Shown here piece by piece: positions 20,151-29,746 of a stretch of DNA of 59,134 bases. The notes beneath the pieces are model-generated. The model was not told the DNA's origin, made no database searches, and saw nothing but the letters and a program-made list of their open reading frames with translations. The DNA is from Clostridiaceae bacterium (lineage in GTDB: Bacteria > Bacillota > Clostridia > Tissierellales > Sporanaerobacteraceae): NCBI GenBank assembly GCA_019391515.1, contig JAHXQP010000016.1, forward strand, positions 1 through 59,134. Direction: 5' to 3'. The translations under genes and the position numbers were made by a program. The first letter of the stretch is position 1. Each line of letters begins with the position of its first letter.

Positions 20151-20166
20151 GATGGAGAAATAAGAT

Positions 20167-21045
20167 TTAATCTTTTGGGATTTTCAACCATGGTTCTACA
20201 GTTTTTTTGAAAACAAAACGATCTACTAAAATCCTATTTTGCCAAAAAGGTGTATTTTCCTTAGAAAGAATCCTTGGGGCTAAAATATAAGCAGATGAAA
20301 ATCCTGCCCCTTTTATAAGAGGAACCAGTTCTTCTTTTCCATCTCCATAAGGATATGCAAAATCTTCTACTTCTACCCCTTCTAAATTGGTTTCAATAGT
20401 TTCCTTGCTTTTGATTAAATCCTTTAAAAAATCCTTTTTCTGTTCTGGATAAAAAAACACTGGTTTATTATCTACTAAACTATGCATATCATATGTATGA
20501 GAACCAACAGTCGCTAAACCACTATCAACCATTTCCTGTATTTGTTCCCAAGTCAATAACGAAAGATTTTCAAAATCATCATTTCCTACATGACCTGCTA
20601 TTACGAATAAAGTAAATGGAATTTGATATTTTTTTAAAATAGGAAAAGCATTCTCATAAACAGATTCATCTACATCATCAAAAGAAATCCAAACACAATT
20701 TTTGGGATATTTTCCTGCTTCATTAAATTTCCTCAACTCATCTGGTGTAACAAAAATAGCATCATGTTCTTTCAAAATTTTAATATGTTCCTCAAATTCA
20801 CTTTCATAAACTGAATAGTTTTTTAATTCATCAGAACCAGTTAGAGATTCCACTATTTTTGTAGCAATATGATCTTTTCGAATCCGATGATAATTAAGGC
20901 CAAGACAGCCGTTTTTTTCAAAAATTACTGGAAAATCTGCATCCGCCTTTCTTATTGTCTTTACCTTATCTACCACAAATGCTATGATAAAAACCATTAA
21001 AAATAAACCAATAAATTTTAACAATCTTTTCATAGAAAACTTCAT
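20167..21045 (-). CDS. Polysaccharide deacetylase (IcaB/PgaB-like, NodB domain)
   Basis: A 292-residue extracytoplasmic enzyme with an N-terminal signal-anchor (residues 10-26). NodB motifs: the metal/base Asp pair in VWISFDDVDESVY, the metal-binding SHTYDMHSL (His-x4-His) and FAYPYGDG. It partly de-N-acetylates poly-N-acetylglucosamine so that the polymer sticks to the surface. It follows a small membrane protein and a PgaC-type synthase in one operon, one base apart from the former, and ends 16 bp from the convergent MerR gene. Confidence 0.88.
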   Translation of the reverse strand: MKFSMKRLLKFIGLFLMVFIIAFVVDKVKTIRKADADFPVIFEKNGCLGLNYHRIRKDHIATKIVESLTGSDELKNYSVYESEFEEHIKILKEHDAIFVTPDELRKFNEAGKYPKNCVWISFDDVDESVYENAFPILKKYQIPFTLFVIAGHVGNDDFENLSLLTWEQIQEMVDSGLATVGSHTYDMHSLVDNKPVFFYPEQKKDFLKDLIKSKETIETNLEGVEVEDFAYPYGDGKEELVPLIKGAGFSSAYILAPRILSKENTPFWQNRILVDRFVFKKTVEPWLKIPKD

Positions 21046-21046
21046 C

Positions 21047-21508
21047 TTAATCCTCCCTGTCTTTTATCGGATTCATTTCCAATACAATTACCTTTTCTCT
21101 TTGTAATATTTCATAAATATCCTCATCTATCATATCTAAATTCATTAAATCTTCTTTTGTTGTTACTCCAGGATATTTTCTACGTGTAAGACTACCAAAT
21201 CTTTTCTTGTTATAAAAAATCCAAACTGAAAGCATCATATAAATTATAACAAGTAAAGCTACGGCTATCTTGAAAAAAACTTGAATATCAGAATTGGTCA
21301 TTTTAAAAGATACCTTAAATAACCTTGGATATTCATTATTAATCGAAAATATAACATCAATAAAAAAATATATAACAGTTATACAATAAACCCATACTAT
21401 TAAAGTAAATAAAATAACTATCCCTTCACGCCCCCATGACTTCTTAGACTTAATTATAAAGGATTCATTTAACTTGTAATTCTTTGTCCTCTGTCTGGAC
21501 TTGTCCAT
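21047..21508 (-). CDS. Small two-helix membrane protein, PgaD/IcaD-like position
   Basis: A 153-residue protein with two membrane helices (about residues 31-57 and 78-103) and charged flanks. The ATG at 21508 has a GGAGGG site inside the 3' end of the glycosyltransferase gene, giving a 40-bp overlap. By size, topology and place between a PgaC-type synthase and an IcaB-type deacetylase it is the likely PgaD/IcaD partner that supports synthase activity. Sequence similarity to known PgaD is not obvious to me, so this rests on context. Confidence 0.65.
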   Translation of the reverse strand: MDKSRQRTKNYKLNESFIIKSKKSWGREGIVILFTLIVWVYCITVIYFFIDVIFSINNEYPRLFKVSFKMTNSDIQVFFKIAVALLVIIYMMLSVWIFYNKKRFGSLTRRKYPGVTTKEDLMNLDMIDEDIYEILQREKVIVLEMNPIKDRED

Positions 21509-22704
21509 GTGGCATACCCTCCTTTTATCCTACTTTTAATAGCCCTAGGCAAAGCAAACATTACAATCACTGCATTTAATATCCAATAAATAAATGGATA
21601 CCAAGCAGCCCATAAATAAAGATATAAAACATCGTCATATTTGCTATCAATCTTTAGGGATGACCATAACTGTATCAAACTCAAAAATACTAAAGCAAAT
21701 GATGGAAAAGCTATCCAGATAAGTAGCTCCTGAATAGTATCAGCTATTATAAAATAATATATTGTCACAATAGTCCATGAATAAGACCAAAATAGGCTAA
21801 CCCATTGTTCTAAATAGATTGGCCATATACGGCGATGTCGCCAATCTGTCATGACTCTCCAATGACGAAAAATTACTTCCTGACCACCTTGAGCCCAGCG
21901 AGTTCGTTGTTTCCAAATACCACTTATAGTTTCCGGTACCAACATCCAGCACAGGGCTCTAGGCTCATAGCGAATATCCCAAAATCTCTGTTGCAACTTC
22001 CAAGAAATAGATATATCTTCTGTTATCATATCTCGATCCCATAATCCAACATCAATCAATGCCTTTTTTCTAAAGGCAACAACAACACCAGATACTGTCA
22101 TTATCTTACCTAAAATACGCTGTGATCTCTTAATTGCACCAATAATAGAGGCATATTCAACTATTTGTAACTTGGCCAACAATGTATCCCTATTACGAAT
22201 TCTAGGATTCCCAGTAACAGCCCCCAATCTTTCCCCCCTATAAAGAAAGTGATATACTAAATAATGTATTGCATATGGATCTAAAACTGCGTCAGAATCA
22301 ATACATACTAAGTACTCAGCTTTTGAAGCAAAAGTTGCCAATCTCAAAGCATTTGCCTTGCCACAATTTTCCTTACAATCTATAATCCTTAAATCGTCAT
22401 ATTCCTTTGCTAATCTATGTAATATCTCTCCTGTTTCATCCTTACTACCATCATTAACTGCAATAATTTCTTTATTTGAATAATTTATTTTATGCATATA
22501 ATCAATTGTTTCTTCAATAGTCCTTTCCTCATTATAGCAAGGAATTAAAATGCTAACCATTGGCCAATCTAATTCATCAAAATCCACTGGCATCTCCTTT
22601 TCTTTACTTTTGTGAAACAATCGAGAGCCAGCAATCCAAAACAAAGACATTATCAATGGATACCAAAAAACAAACGTTGATAATTTATCCATAAATTCTT
22701 TCAT
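21469..22704 (-). CDS. pgaC: PgaC/IcaA-like processive glycosyltransferase (poly-N-acetylglucosamine synthase)
   Basis: A 411-residue GT2 enzyme. The catalytic chain is complete: SILIPCYNEERTIEET, NDGSKDETGE, the metal-binding CIDSDAVLDP, the acceptor-binding TEDISISWKLQ and the processivity motif KQRTRWAQGG. One N-terminal and about three C-terminal membrane helices place it in the membrane. It uses UDP-GlcNAc to extend a beta-1,6-linked chain while exporting it. It heads a three-gene operon with a PgaD-like protein and a deacetylase. Another beta-glycan product (hyaluronan or cellulose-like) cannot be excluded. Confidence 0.87.
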   Translation of the reverse strand: MKEFMDKLSTFVFWYPLIMSLFWIAGSRLFHKSKEKEMPVDFDELDWPMVSILIPCYNEERTIEETIDYMHKINYSNKEIIAVNDGSKDETGEILHRLAKEYDDLRIIDCKENCGKANALRLATFASKAEYLVCIDSDAVLDPYAIHYLVYHFLYRGERLGAVTGNPRIRNRDTLLAKLQIVEYASIIGAIKRSQRILGKIMTVSGVVVAFRKKALIDVGLWDRDMITEDISISWKLQQRFWDIRYEPRALCWMLVPETISGIWKQRTRWAQGGQEVIFRHWRVMTDWRHRRIWPIYLEQWVSLFWSYSWTIVTIYYFIIADTIQELLIWIAFPSFALVFLSLIQLWSSLKIDSKYDDVLYLYLWAAWYPFIYWILNAVIVMFALPRAIKSRIKGGYATWTSPDRGQRITS

Positions 22705-22801
22705 TATTATTACCTCACTTATATATCAAATCCCAATATCTCTATATGAGTCATTATATCATACTAGAATTTTAAAAAACGTAATTTTAAAGACATAAAA
22801 A

Positions 22802-22832
22802 ACCGACTTATGAATTCTATCTATAAGCCGGT
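22802..22832 (-). terminator. Terminator after the flavodiiron protein gene
   Basis: A 10-bp stem (ACCGACTTAT / ATAAGCCGGT, one G-T pair) is followed by a run of T on the minus strand, about 20 bp after the stop codon at 22852. Confidence 0.82.
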
Positions 22833-22851
22833 CTCATTTTCATTTATTAAA

Positions 22852-24051
22852 CTATTTCATTGATTCTATAATGCTATCAGCAAGGTTATCCATTGAATCA
22901 GCATCATCTTCAGTCATTGTTGAACTTAATGAAATTTCTTCATCTAAAATAGTCATTTCCTTCATTTCATCTATAAGATTACGCATTAGTTTACCAGATC
23001 TAGGAGCCCATGAGCCATTTTCAATAATAGCAACAGTACGTTTTTGTAGATTCAATGCCTTCATATCTGTAAGATAGCTATGCATTGGTGGATAAATATT
23101 TAAATTATAAGTTACACCAGCAAGAACTATATGGCTATATTTAAATGTTTCAGCAATCAAATAGGAAACATGGGTTTTTGAAACATCATACATAGCTACA
23201 TTTGTCATTCCTTTTTCCACTAACCTTCTTGCTAAGTCTTCAGCAGCAGCCTCTGTACTACCATACATTGATCCATATACAATTAGTGCGCCTTTTTCCT
23301 CTGGTTCGTAACTACTCCATTTATCATATTTATCAATAAAATATTCTAAATCAGTACGCCATACTGGTCCATGTAATGGACATATCATCTTGATATCAAT
23401 GTTGCTAGCTTTCTTAAGTAGAGATTGAACTTGAGGACCATATTTTCCTACAATATTAGTATAATACCTTCTAGCTGGTACTATCCAATCACGATCAAAA
23501 TCCATTTCATCATTAAACAATTTACCATTTAAAGCACCGAAAGTACCAAAGGCATCAGCAGAGAACAGTACGCCATTAGTAGTATCAAATGTTACCATAA
23601 CTTCTGGCCAATGTACCATTGGAGCAGTTATAAACATAACTTCATGTTTTCCAAAGGACATAGTGTCTCCATCTTTAACTTGTATCACCCTGTCACCAGG
23701 ATGGAAACCAAATTGATTCATAAACATAAAAGCCTTATTAGTACATACAATCTTTACATCTGGATAACGAAGAACAATCTCATCAATACAAGCTGCATGA
23801 TCTGGTTCCATATGATTGATTACCAAATAATCTAAATCTCTATCACCCAAAACCCATTTAATATTTTCAAGGAATTGACGGCCAATTGACCAATCTACAG
23901 TATCAAATAATACAGTTTTCTCATCTAAAAGTAGGTAGGAGTTGTATGAAACACCTTCTGGAATAGGATGAATATTTTCAAATAATTCAAGACGGCGATC
24001 ATTGCCTCCAACCCAATAAAGATCCTCAGTTACTTCCCTAACACAATGCAT
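22852..24051 (-). CDS. fprA: Flavodiiron protein (A-type, O2/NO reductase)
   Basis: A 399-residue class A flavodiiron protein. The N-terminal metallo-beta-lactamase-like domain carries the diiron ligands in HMEPDHAACID, the later MVHWPEVM His, the Asp in SADAFGTFG, and CPLHGPVW. The C-terminal flavodoxin domain has the FMN-binding phosphate loop YGSMYGSTEAAAEDLA. These enzymes reduce O2 to water or NO to N2O, normally using rubredoxin as electron donor. There is no rubredoxin fused here, but the gene upstream, 54 bp away and in the same operon, carries a C-terminal rubredoxin domain. I infer electron transfer between the two products. Confidence 0.95.
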   Translation of the reverse strand: MHCVREVTEDLYWVGGNDRRLELFENIHPIPEGVSYNSYLLLDEKTVLFDTVDWSIGRQFLENIKWVLGDRDLDYLVINHMEPDHAACIDEIVLRYPDVKIVCTNKAFMFMNQFGFHPGDRVIQVKDGDTMSFGKHEVMFITAPMVHWPEVMVTFDTTNGVLFSADAFGTFGALNGKLFNDEMDFDRDWIVPARRYYTNIVGKYGPQVQSLLKKASNIDIKMICPLHGPVWRTDLEYFIDKYDKWSSYEPEEKGALIVYGSMYGSTEAAAEDLARRLVEKGMTNVAMYDVSKTHVSYLIAETFKYSHIVLAGVTYNLNIYPPMHSYLTDMKALNLQKRTVAIIENGSWAPRSGKLMRNLIDEMKEMTILDEEISLSSTMTEDDADSMDNLADSIIESMK

Positions 24052-24105
24052 AATATAAGTCCTCCTTTTACGTTAAAATATATTTATATATATTTATTAT
24101 AGAAT

Positions 24106-26013
24106 TTAAGCTTCTATAAACATATCTTTGTCTTCACCACAAGCTGGACAAGTCCAATCTTCAGGTATATCTTCGAAACGTGTTCCTGGACGTACTTCAC
24201 CTTCAGGGTCACCTTCGCCTGGATCGTATTCATATCCACATCCATTACATACATGATATTTCCAGTTTGGTTTAACTTTCTTTGGAACCGCTCTCTTCAT
24301 CTTCTTCATAGGTGGAGCTTCCTTCTTAGGTTCTCCATTATCTAATGCAGCAGTAAGCAGTGGTACTATTTCCATTATATCACCTACTATACCATAGTCT
24401 GCATTTTTAAAGATTTTTGCATTAGGATCATTATTTATAGCAACAATTGTAGTAGCATCCTTTATACCTTTCAAATGCTGTCCTGCACCTGAAATACCAC
24501 AGGCAATGTAAAGGTTTCCATTAAACTTCTGGCCTGACATACCAACATAGCGATTCAATGGTAAATATCCAAGATCTTCAGCTACTGGACGAGAAGAACC
24601 GATAGCTGCGCCAGCTTGAATTGCTAATTCTTCTATAAGTTTCATATTTTCTTTTTCTCCTATACCTAAACCTGCACTAACCACTCTGTCAGCCTTACCT
24701 ATAGGAGTATCTGTAGGAATTCCAACCGTGAAATCATAGCCATCTTTCTTTAAAGCCTCTACAAGAGCATTAACTTGTTCCTCAGGAGTTCCTTCTTTGA
24801 AAATCATTTTCTTACGATATCCTGTAGCAGGTCCCCCTTGGGAAACTACAGCTCCACGGTCACCTTTTGGCAACTTGCCTATTATATGGGAAGCTATAAC
24901 TATACGTTGAATTTCATTAGTTCCCTCATATATTGTACAAATCTTAGCATCCCTATAAGCACGTTCAACTTCCATACCTTTCATATAGCCACTTCCGCCA
25001 AATATTTGAAGGGCATCATTAACAATTTCAAGACTAACATCTGAAGCATATTGTTTAGCCATAGCTGCCTCCATACTATAGCGTTCATTGTTTTCTTTTA
25101 GTTCTGCTGCACTGTAAACAAGGAATCTAGCTGCTCTAAGTTTTGTTGCCATATCAGCTAATTTAAAAGATACGGCTTGATTATGGGCAATTGGTTTTCC
25201 AAATTGAATTCTTTCCTTTGAATACTCTAAGGCATTTTCATAAGCACCTTGTGCTATTCCAAGGGCTTGAGCCGCAATACCAATACGTCCACCATCTAAT
25301 GTACCCATAGCAATCTTAAAGCCTTCTCCCTCTTTGCCCAATAGGTTTTCCTTAGGAACTTTTACATCATTGAAAACAAGTTCTCCAGTAGCAGAAGAAC
25401 GTATACCCATTTTATCATAACTTTGACCAAAGCTAAAACCTTCCCAGTCTTTTTCTACAATAAAAGCACTGATGCCACAAGTACCTATGCCCGGTGTAGT
25501 AACTGCAAATATAATATATATATCGGCTTCACCAGCATTTGTAATAAATATCTTTTCACCATTTAAAATATAATGGTCTCCTTCTAAAACAGCAGTAGTC
25601 TCAGTACCACCAGCATCACTACCAGCATTTTCTTCAGTAAGACCAAATGCTCCAAGCTTTTCTCCACTTGCCAATGGAACTAGATATTTTTGTTTTTGCT
25701 CTTCTGTTCCATAAGCAGCAATCGGATATGCACCTAAAGATGTATGGGCAGAAAGAATAACCCCTGTACCACCATCTACTCTAGATAATTCTTCAACAGC
25801 TATTGCATAGCTAATTGTATCTAAACCAGCTCCTCCATACTCTTTAGGATATGGAATGCCTAACATCCCCATATCACCTAATTTTTTTATGGCTTCTTTA
25901 GGAAATTTATTTTCTTGGTCCAACATAAATGCAATAGGTTTAACTTCTTCTTCAACAAATTTTCTGATTTCGGCTCTCAATTCTTCGTGTTGATCCGTAG
26001 TCTTGAAAAACAT
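24106..26013 (-). CDS. Acyl-CoA dehydrogenase - EtfA FAD domain - rubredoxin triple fusion
   Basis: A 635-residue three-domain protein. Residues 1-380 are a short-chain acyl-CoA dehydrogenase (LTEENAGSD flavin loop, [29 protein letters not shown], and catalytic Glu in YEGTNEIQR). Residues about 405-560 are the C-terminal FAD domain of electron-transfer flavoprotein alpha ([50 protein letters not shown]). Residues about 582-633 are a rubredoxin with CxxCGY and CPACG iron ligands. No EtfB, and no EtfA N-terminal half, is encoded nearby. Electrons should flow acyl-CoA, FAD, ETF-type FAD, rubredoxin. The next gene is a flavodiiron protein, the usual rubredoxin acceptor. The internal order is seen; the pathway is inference. 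Confidence 0.95.
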   Translation of the reverse strand: MFFKTTDQHEELRAEIRKFVEEEVKPIAFMLDQENKFPKEAIKKLGDMGMLGIPYPKEYGGAGLDTISYAIAVEELSRVDGGTGVILSAHTSLGAYPIAAYGTEEQKQKYLVPLASGEKLGAFGLTEENAGSDAGGTETTAVLEGDHYILNGEKIFITNAGEADIYIIFAVTTPGIGTCGISAFIVEKDWEGFSFGQSYDKMGIRSSATGELVFNDVKVPKENLLGKEGEGFKIAMGTLDGGRIGIAAQALGIAQGAYENALEYSKERIQFGKPIAHNQAVSFKLADMATKLRAARFLVYSAAELKENNERYSMEAAMAKQYASDVSLEIVNDALQIFGGSGYMKGMEVERAYRDAKICTIYEGTNEIQRIVIASHIIGKLPKGDRGAVVSQGGPATGYRKKMIFKEGTPEEQVNALVEALKKDGYDFTVGIPTDTPIGKADRVVSAGLGIGEKENMKLIEELAIQAGAAIGSSRPVAEDLGYLPLNRYVGMSGQKFNGNLYIACGISGAGQHLKGIKDATTIVAINNDPNAKIFKNADYGIVGDIMEIVPLLTAALDNGEPKKEAPPMKKMKRAVPKKVKPNWKYHVCNGCGYEYDPGEGDPEGEVRPGTRFEDIPEDWTCPACGEDKDMFIEA

Positions 26014-26391
26014 ATATTCTCCTCCCTTTTTTTACAATCAATATTTTTACATTATATATCTTATTCATAATATCTTTTTAAATGTTTACTTTAATGGTAT
26101 ACCCTGAAAAATTGATTTATAACGCTAATTAAAAAATATTATATTGTGGCCACTATCTTTTAGTATATATATACCACATTCAATTGAGTTTTCCCCAACT
26201 TTCTTTATTTTTTTAAATAATATTTACTATATAAATTATTCTTATGTTCATATCATTGTTTGGTTAAACTTTATATTTAAAATAACTCAATTATATAAAA
26301 ATAGTCAGCAATTGAATTAAGCTTCACTCAACTGCTGACTATTATATTTTTTAAATAACCCGCAATAAAATATTTAATTTTATACTTTCTT
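26014..26391. other. Intergenic region, 378 bp
   Basis: AT-rich sequence between the fusion dehydrogenase gene and the repeat protein gene. It holds the terminator at 26300-26343. I see no ORF with a ribosome-binding site and no clear riboswitch. The promoter of the dehydrogenase/flavodiiron operon should lie in 26020-26200 but is not unambiguous. Confidence 0.6.
26300..26343 (-). terminator. Terminator of the sigma factor / repeat protein operon
   Basis: A stem of about 16 bp with one mismatch (26300-26315 with 26328-26343), followed by a T-run on the minus strand. Confidence 0.85.
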
Positions 26392-27603
26392 CTATAGCTT
26401 CAATTCTCCCATATTAGCATAAAGTATCTCTTCTTCTGTTTCATCATCTTTAATTTCATCATCTTCTTTTGCCCTTATTTTCCCATAATTATCTTTTACT
26501 TTACATTTAACAGTATCTATTTTATCTTCTGGCACTTCAACAAGACCATAGTTAATAATAGCTGTTACATTTTTATTGAATTTTTCATAATCAAGTTTTT
26601 CATCAAATACTAATTTCCCCATGTTTACTATAGTTACTTCTTCTAATATATCTGATATTATCATCTTTCCTTTGTTTTTTAAAAGTTTTCCTCCTATCAT
26701 TTCTACTTCTACACATTCATCTATATTGGATTTAATCATTTCATAAGTTTTTTTATTACATATAATTTTATCACAAATTAAATATTCTATATAATTATCA
26801 AATACTAAATCATCTTCTAGAGATATTTCTATGTCTCCATTTACGTATAGGAAAGTATGATTATATTTTTTTATAGAAATATCATCTATAGAAATGTCAT
26901 CGCCTACATATTTAAATTTTTTAAATTCTCCAGGTACTATAATTTTATCTACTTCATAATATTTATCAATATATTTAGGTATTTCATCTTCAAATTCTTT
27001 AGCAAGTATTAACTTATCCAATACTTGAATATTTAATATCTTTTTCTTAAATAAATCCATATCTATTTTTTCAACAATGAATAAATTCTTAAAAGCAAGT
27101 TTCGAATTAGAATTTAAACCTTTTAAAAATCTATTAGTTAAATTTATATTATTATTCAAAAAGTTATAATCGCTATTATATCTAAATAATTTACCATTTA
27201 CTATACCTTTTGATTGTAGAACTCCTGCTAATTTCTTTGGGCAATACAATTCACCATTTACTATTACGGAATATATCTTATCATCAAATAACTGAATATC
27301 AATATCATTATCAAACGTTAATTTCCCATTTCCTAAAATAATTATAGGGTCTAACAACCCTTCCAAATAATCTCTGTCAACTTCCATATTCCCATTTTGA
27401 GTAACGACTCTTACGTTTAAACCACTTTCTACTTTAATAGTACTGCCAATATTAATTTTACTTGAATCTTTTAATAGTATTTGAGAATTATCACTTTCTA
27501 TAAGTATTCCTACATTTTTTATTTCTGTCACTTTCTGAGCTAACTCTTCATCAATATTCCTTACATCTAAAACACCAATATTCTTTATTTTTCCCATTTT
27601 CAA
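26392..27603 (-). CDS. Unrecognised repeat protein paired with a sigma factor
   Basis: A 403-residue protein with no signal peptide and no membrane helix. It appears to be built from degenerate units of roughly 45-50 residues with the pattern N(M/Y)G.L.F....D...F...V..I.NYG...P, best seen in KLVFDEKLDYEKFNKNV then INYGLVEVP. Alternating short hydrophobic strands and glycine turns suggest a beta-solenoid, somewhat like bactofilins, but I do not recognise the family. It starts 5 bp after the ECF-like sigma factor gene and shares its terminator. It might be an anti-sigma partner or the sigma factor's main product. No function is assigned. Confidence 0.7.
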   Translation of the reverse strand: MKMGKIKNIGVLDVRNIDEELAQKVTEIKNVGILIESDNSQILLKDSSKINIGSTIKVESGLNVRVVTQNGNMEVDRDYLEGLLDPIIILGNGKLTFDNDIDIQLFDDKIYSVIVNGELYCPKKLAGVLQSKGIVNGKLFRYNSDYNFLNNNINLTNRFLKGLNSNSKLAFKNLFIVEKIDMDLFKKKILNIQVLDKLILAKEFEDEIPKYIDKYYEVDKIIVPGEFKKFKYVGDDISIDDISIKKYNHTFLYVNGDIEISLEDDLVFDNYIEYLICDKIICNKKTYEMIKSNIDECVEVEMIGGKLLKNKGKMIISDILEEVTIVNMGKLVFDEKLDYEKFNKNVTAIINYGLVEVPEDKIDTVKCKVKDNYGKIRAKEDDEIKDDETEEEILYANMGELKL

Positions 27604-27608
27604 CCCTC

Positions 27609-28061
27609 CTATAAATTTTCTCTCAATATCTTCAATCCTGCACTTAATTGGGATCTTACTGTCGATGGAGATATCCCTAGAATTTCCCCTATTTCTCTGC
27701 TATTTAAATTCATTCCATATTTAAGTAGTAAAACTTTTTTATTTTTTTCTGGTAAATCTTTTAGCAAATCTCTTATATGAACATTCTCTTCAAAGTTTTC
27801 TGTATCTTCAAATAGTCCAATATTCTCAATATATTTAAATTTATTTTGTTTTCTTATGTTATCAATATTTCTGTTCTTTATAGTAGTAAAAAACCACCCC
27901 TTTATTTGATACTCATTCATGTTATTAAATATTTCTTCCCTCTCCAATGCAGCTACATATGCTTCCTGTACTAAGTCAAAAGCTTGATTATTTCCTGCAA
28001 TAGATCTTGCAAAAGCAATGAAATCTTTATTGTACTTTTGATAGACTTTATAAACATCCAC
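27609..28061 (-). CDS. ECF-type sigma-70 family sigma factor
   Basis: A 150-residue protein with the two ECF domains: sigma-2 (FIAFARSIAGNNQAFDLVQEAYVAALE and GWFFTTIKNRNIDNIRKQ) and sigma-4 (LPEKNKKVLLLKYGMNLNSREIGEILGISPSTVRSQLSAGLKILR). No anti-sigma factor of a familiar type is adjacent. The downstream gene (5 bp away) encodes an unrecognised repeat protein. The start ATG at 28061 has a GGAAGTGATTCTGTGG leader. Confidence 0.92.
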   Translation of the reverse strand: MDVYKVYQKYNKDFIAFARSIAGNNQAFDLVQEAYVAALEREEIFNNMNEYQIKGWFFTTIKNRNIDNIRKQNKFKYIENIGLFEDTENFEENVHIRDLLKDLPEKNKKVLLLKYGMNLNSREIGEILGISPSTVRSQLSAGLKILRENL

Positions 28062-28303
28062 AGAATCACTTCCTTAATTATAAAGTTATTTTCTATACCA
28101 CCTCTTCTCTATTTCCTCATATCTTTTTATTCCATCTTCTTTTTTTATCAACTCTGGAAAAAGCATAATATTATTATAATAAAACATTTCCCATCTCCCT
28201 TTCCATATAACTGCTATACATTAAAACTCTTTTTATTAATCTTCTCACTTATATAACGGATAAAACATTAAAACTGTCCATATAATTTTGAATATTTCCT
28301 ATA

Positions 28304-28351
28304 TAAAAGTAGCTAGTTATTGAAATTAATTTCAATAACTAGCTACTTTTA
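28304..28351 (-). terminator. 48-bp perfect palindrome, terminator of the amino-acid ABC operon
   Basis: A perfect palindrome with 24-bp halves around TTAA, ending CTTTTA on both strands. It lies six bases past the stop codon of the ABC ATPase gene. It could also stop transcripts entering from the left. Confidence 0.8.
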
Positions 28352-28357
28352 TACTAA

Positions 28358-29086
28358 TCAATATTCTAATACCTTTGATAGAAATTCTTTTGTTCTATGG
28401 TTTTGTGGGTTTTCGAATAAATCTATTGCCTTGTTTTCTTCTACGATCTCTCCATCGGTCATGAACACTACTCTATCGGCTACTTGTCTAGCAAAGGCCA
28501 TTTCATGGGTTACTACTACCATTGTCATGCCTGTTTTAGCTAAATCTTTCATTACATTTAAAACTTCCCCAACCATTTCTGGGTCTAGAGCTGATGTCAC
28601 CTCATCAAAGAGCATTACTTCTGGATCCATAGCAAGAGATCTAGCTATAGCTATCCTCTGCTTTTGTCCTCCTGATAGAGAATTAGGATATACATCCTTC
28701 TTGTCTAATAAATTCATAGTCTTAAGAAGTTCAATAGCTTTCTCTTCTGCCTCTTCCTTTGTTAATTTCCCTGTTAAAACTGGAGCTAAGGTTATATTCT
28801 CTAAAACCGTTTTATGAGGGAACAAGTGAAAATGTTGGAATACCATTCCTATCTGCTGCCTTATTCTATCTATTTCCTTCCCTGCTTTAGCTATATTTCT
28901 ATCATTAATATATATGTTGCCAGAAGTTGGTTCTTCTAAATAATTTATACATCTTATAAGGGTACTTTTACCAGAACCAGAAGGACCTATTAGGCCAATA
29001 ACCTCACCATCTTCTATTTCTAAATTTATATCCTTCAATACATGTTTATCTCCAAAATGTTTATTTAAATTCTCTACTTTAATCAT
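28358..29086 (-). CDS. Polar amino-acid ABC transporter ATPase
   Basis: A 242-residue GlnQ-type ATPase with Walker [12 protein letters not shown]-loop [15 protein letters not shown], signature LSGGQKQR, Walker [14 protein letters not shown] and H-loop [10 protein letters not shown]. It powers amino-acid uptake with the permease (8-bp overlap) and binding lipoprotein encoded upstream. Expression is expected to depend on the two T-box leaders at the head of the operon, that is on uncharged tRNA. Confidence 0.95.
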   Translation of the reverse strand: MIKVENLNKHFGDKHVLKDINLEIEDGEVIGLIGPSGSGKSTLIRCINYLEEPTSGNIYINDRNIAKAGKEIDRIRQQIGMVFQHFHLFPHKTVLENITLAPVLTGKLTKEEAEEKAIELLKTMNLLDKKDVYPNSLSGGQKQRIAIARSLAMDPEVMLFDEVTSALDPEMVGEVLNVMKDLAKTGMTMVVVTHEMAFARQVADRVVFMTDGEIVEENKAIDLFENPQNHRTKEFLSKVLEY

Positions 29087-29735
29087 TGTGGACTAGTCTC
29101 CTTTCAAGCAATCCTACTAGTTGAGATAATGAAAATGTAAATATAAAATATATTATTGCTACTATAATCAATGGATTGAAAGGTTGGAAGCTACTGCTCT
29201 GCACTATCTTTGACGCATACATCAAATCTGCTACCCCTATTGTTGAAGCTACAGATGTCTCTTTTATTAAAGTAACAAACTCATTTCCCAAAGCAGGCAA
29301 TATGTTCCTTATAGCCTGTGGCATTATAATATATCTCATTGTTTGACTGTTGGATAGTCCTAAGCTTCTACTAGCCTCCGTCTGTCCCTTATCTATAGAT
29401 TGGATTCCAGAACGGATGATTTCTGCTACATAAGCAGCACTATTTAATGAAACAGCTATTAGTGCAGCTAAAAATCCATCCATATTTGTCCCCAGTATTA
29501 CATAACTTCCAAAGTAAACTAAAGCTATTTGTACCATAATAGGCGTTCCACGTACTATCTCAATATATACTGTTGAAATAAACCTTAAGGGTTTAACCTT
29601 TGATAGTTTTAAAAGACTCAATAGGGCTCCTAAAGTACTTCCTATAATAAGTGATAAAAAAGATATCAGTAAAGTTGTTTTAATTCCTATTAAGTAATAA
29701 TGTTTATATTCTACAAGTAATTTTACAATGTTCAA
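29079..29735 (-). CDS. Polar amino-acid ABC transporter permease
   Basis: A 218-residue HisM/GlnP-type permease with about five membrane helices, the N-terminal [25 protein letters not shown] and the cytoplasmic EAA loop ([35 protein letters not shown]). As a single permease gene it should act as a homodimer. It lies 11 bp after the binding-protein gene and overlaps the ATPase gene. Confidence 0.95.
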   Translation of the reverse strand: MNIVKLLVEYKHYYLIGIKTTLLISFLSLIIGSTLGALLSLLKLSKVKPLRFISTVYIEIVRGTPIMVQIALVYFGSYVILGTNMDGFLAALIAVSLNSAAYVAEIIRSGIQSIDKGQTEASRSLGLSNSQTMRYIIMPQAIRNILPALGNEFVTLIKETSVASTIGVADLMYASKIVQSSSFQPFNPLIIVAIIYFIFTFSLSQLVGLLERRLVHND

Positions 29736-29746
29736 AGCTCATCCTC

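Noticed and set aside
28304-28351. 48-bp palindrome considered as an attachment site or mobile hairpin
   Set aside because: Its position six bases after a stop codon matches a terminator; similar palindromes at 31591-31630 and 55296-55345 also follow gene ends and differ in sequence.
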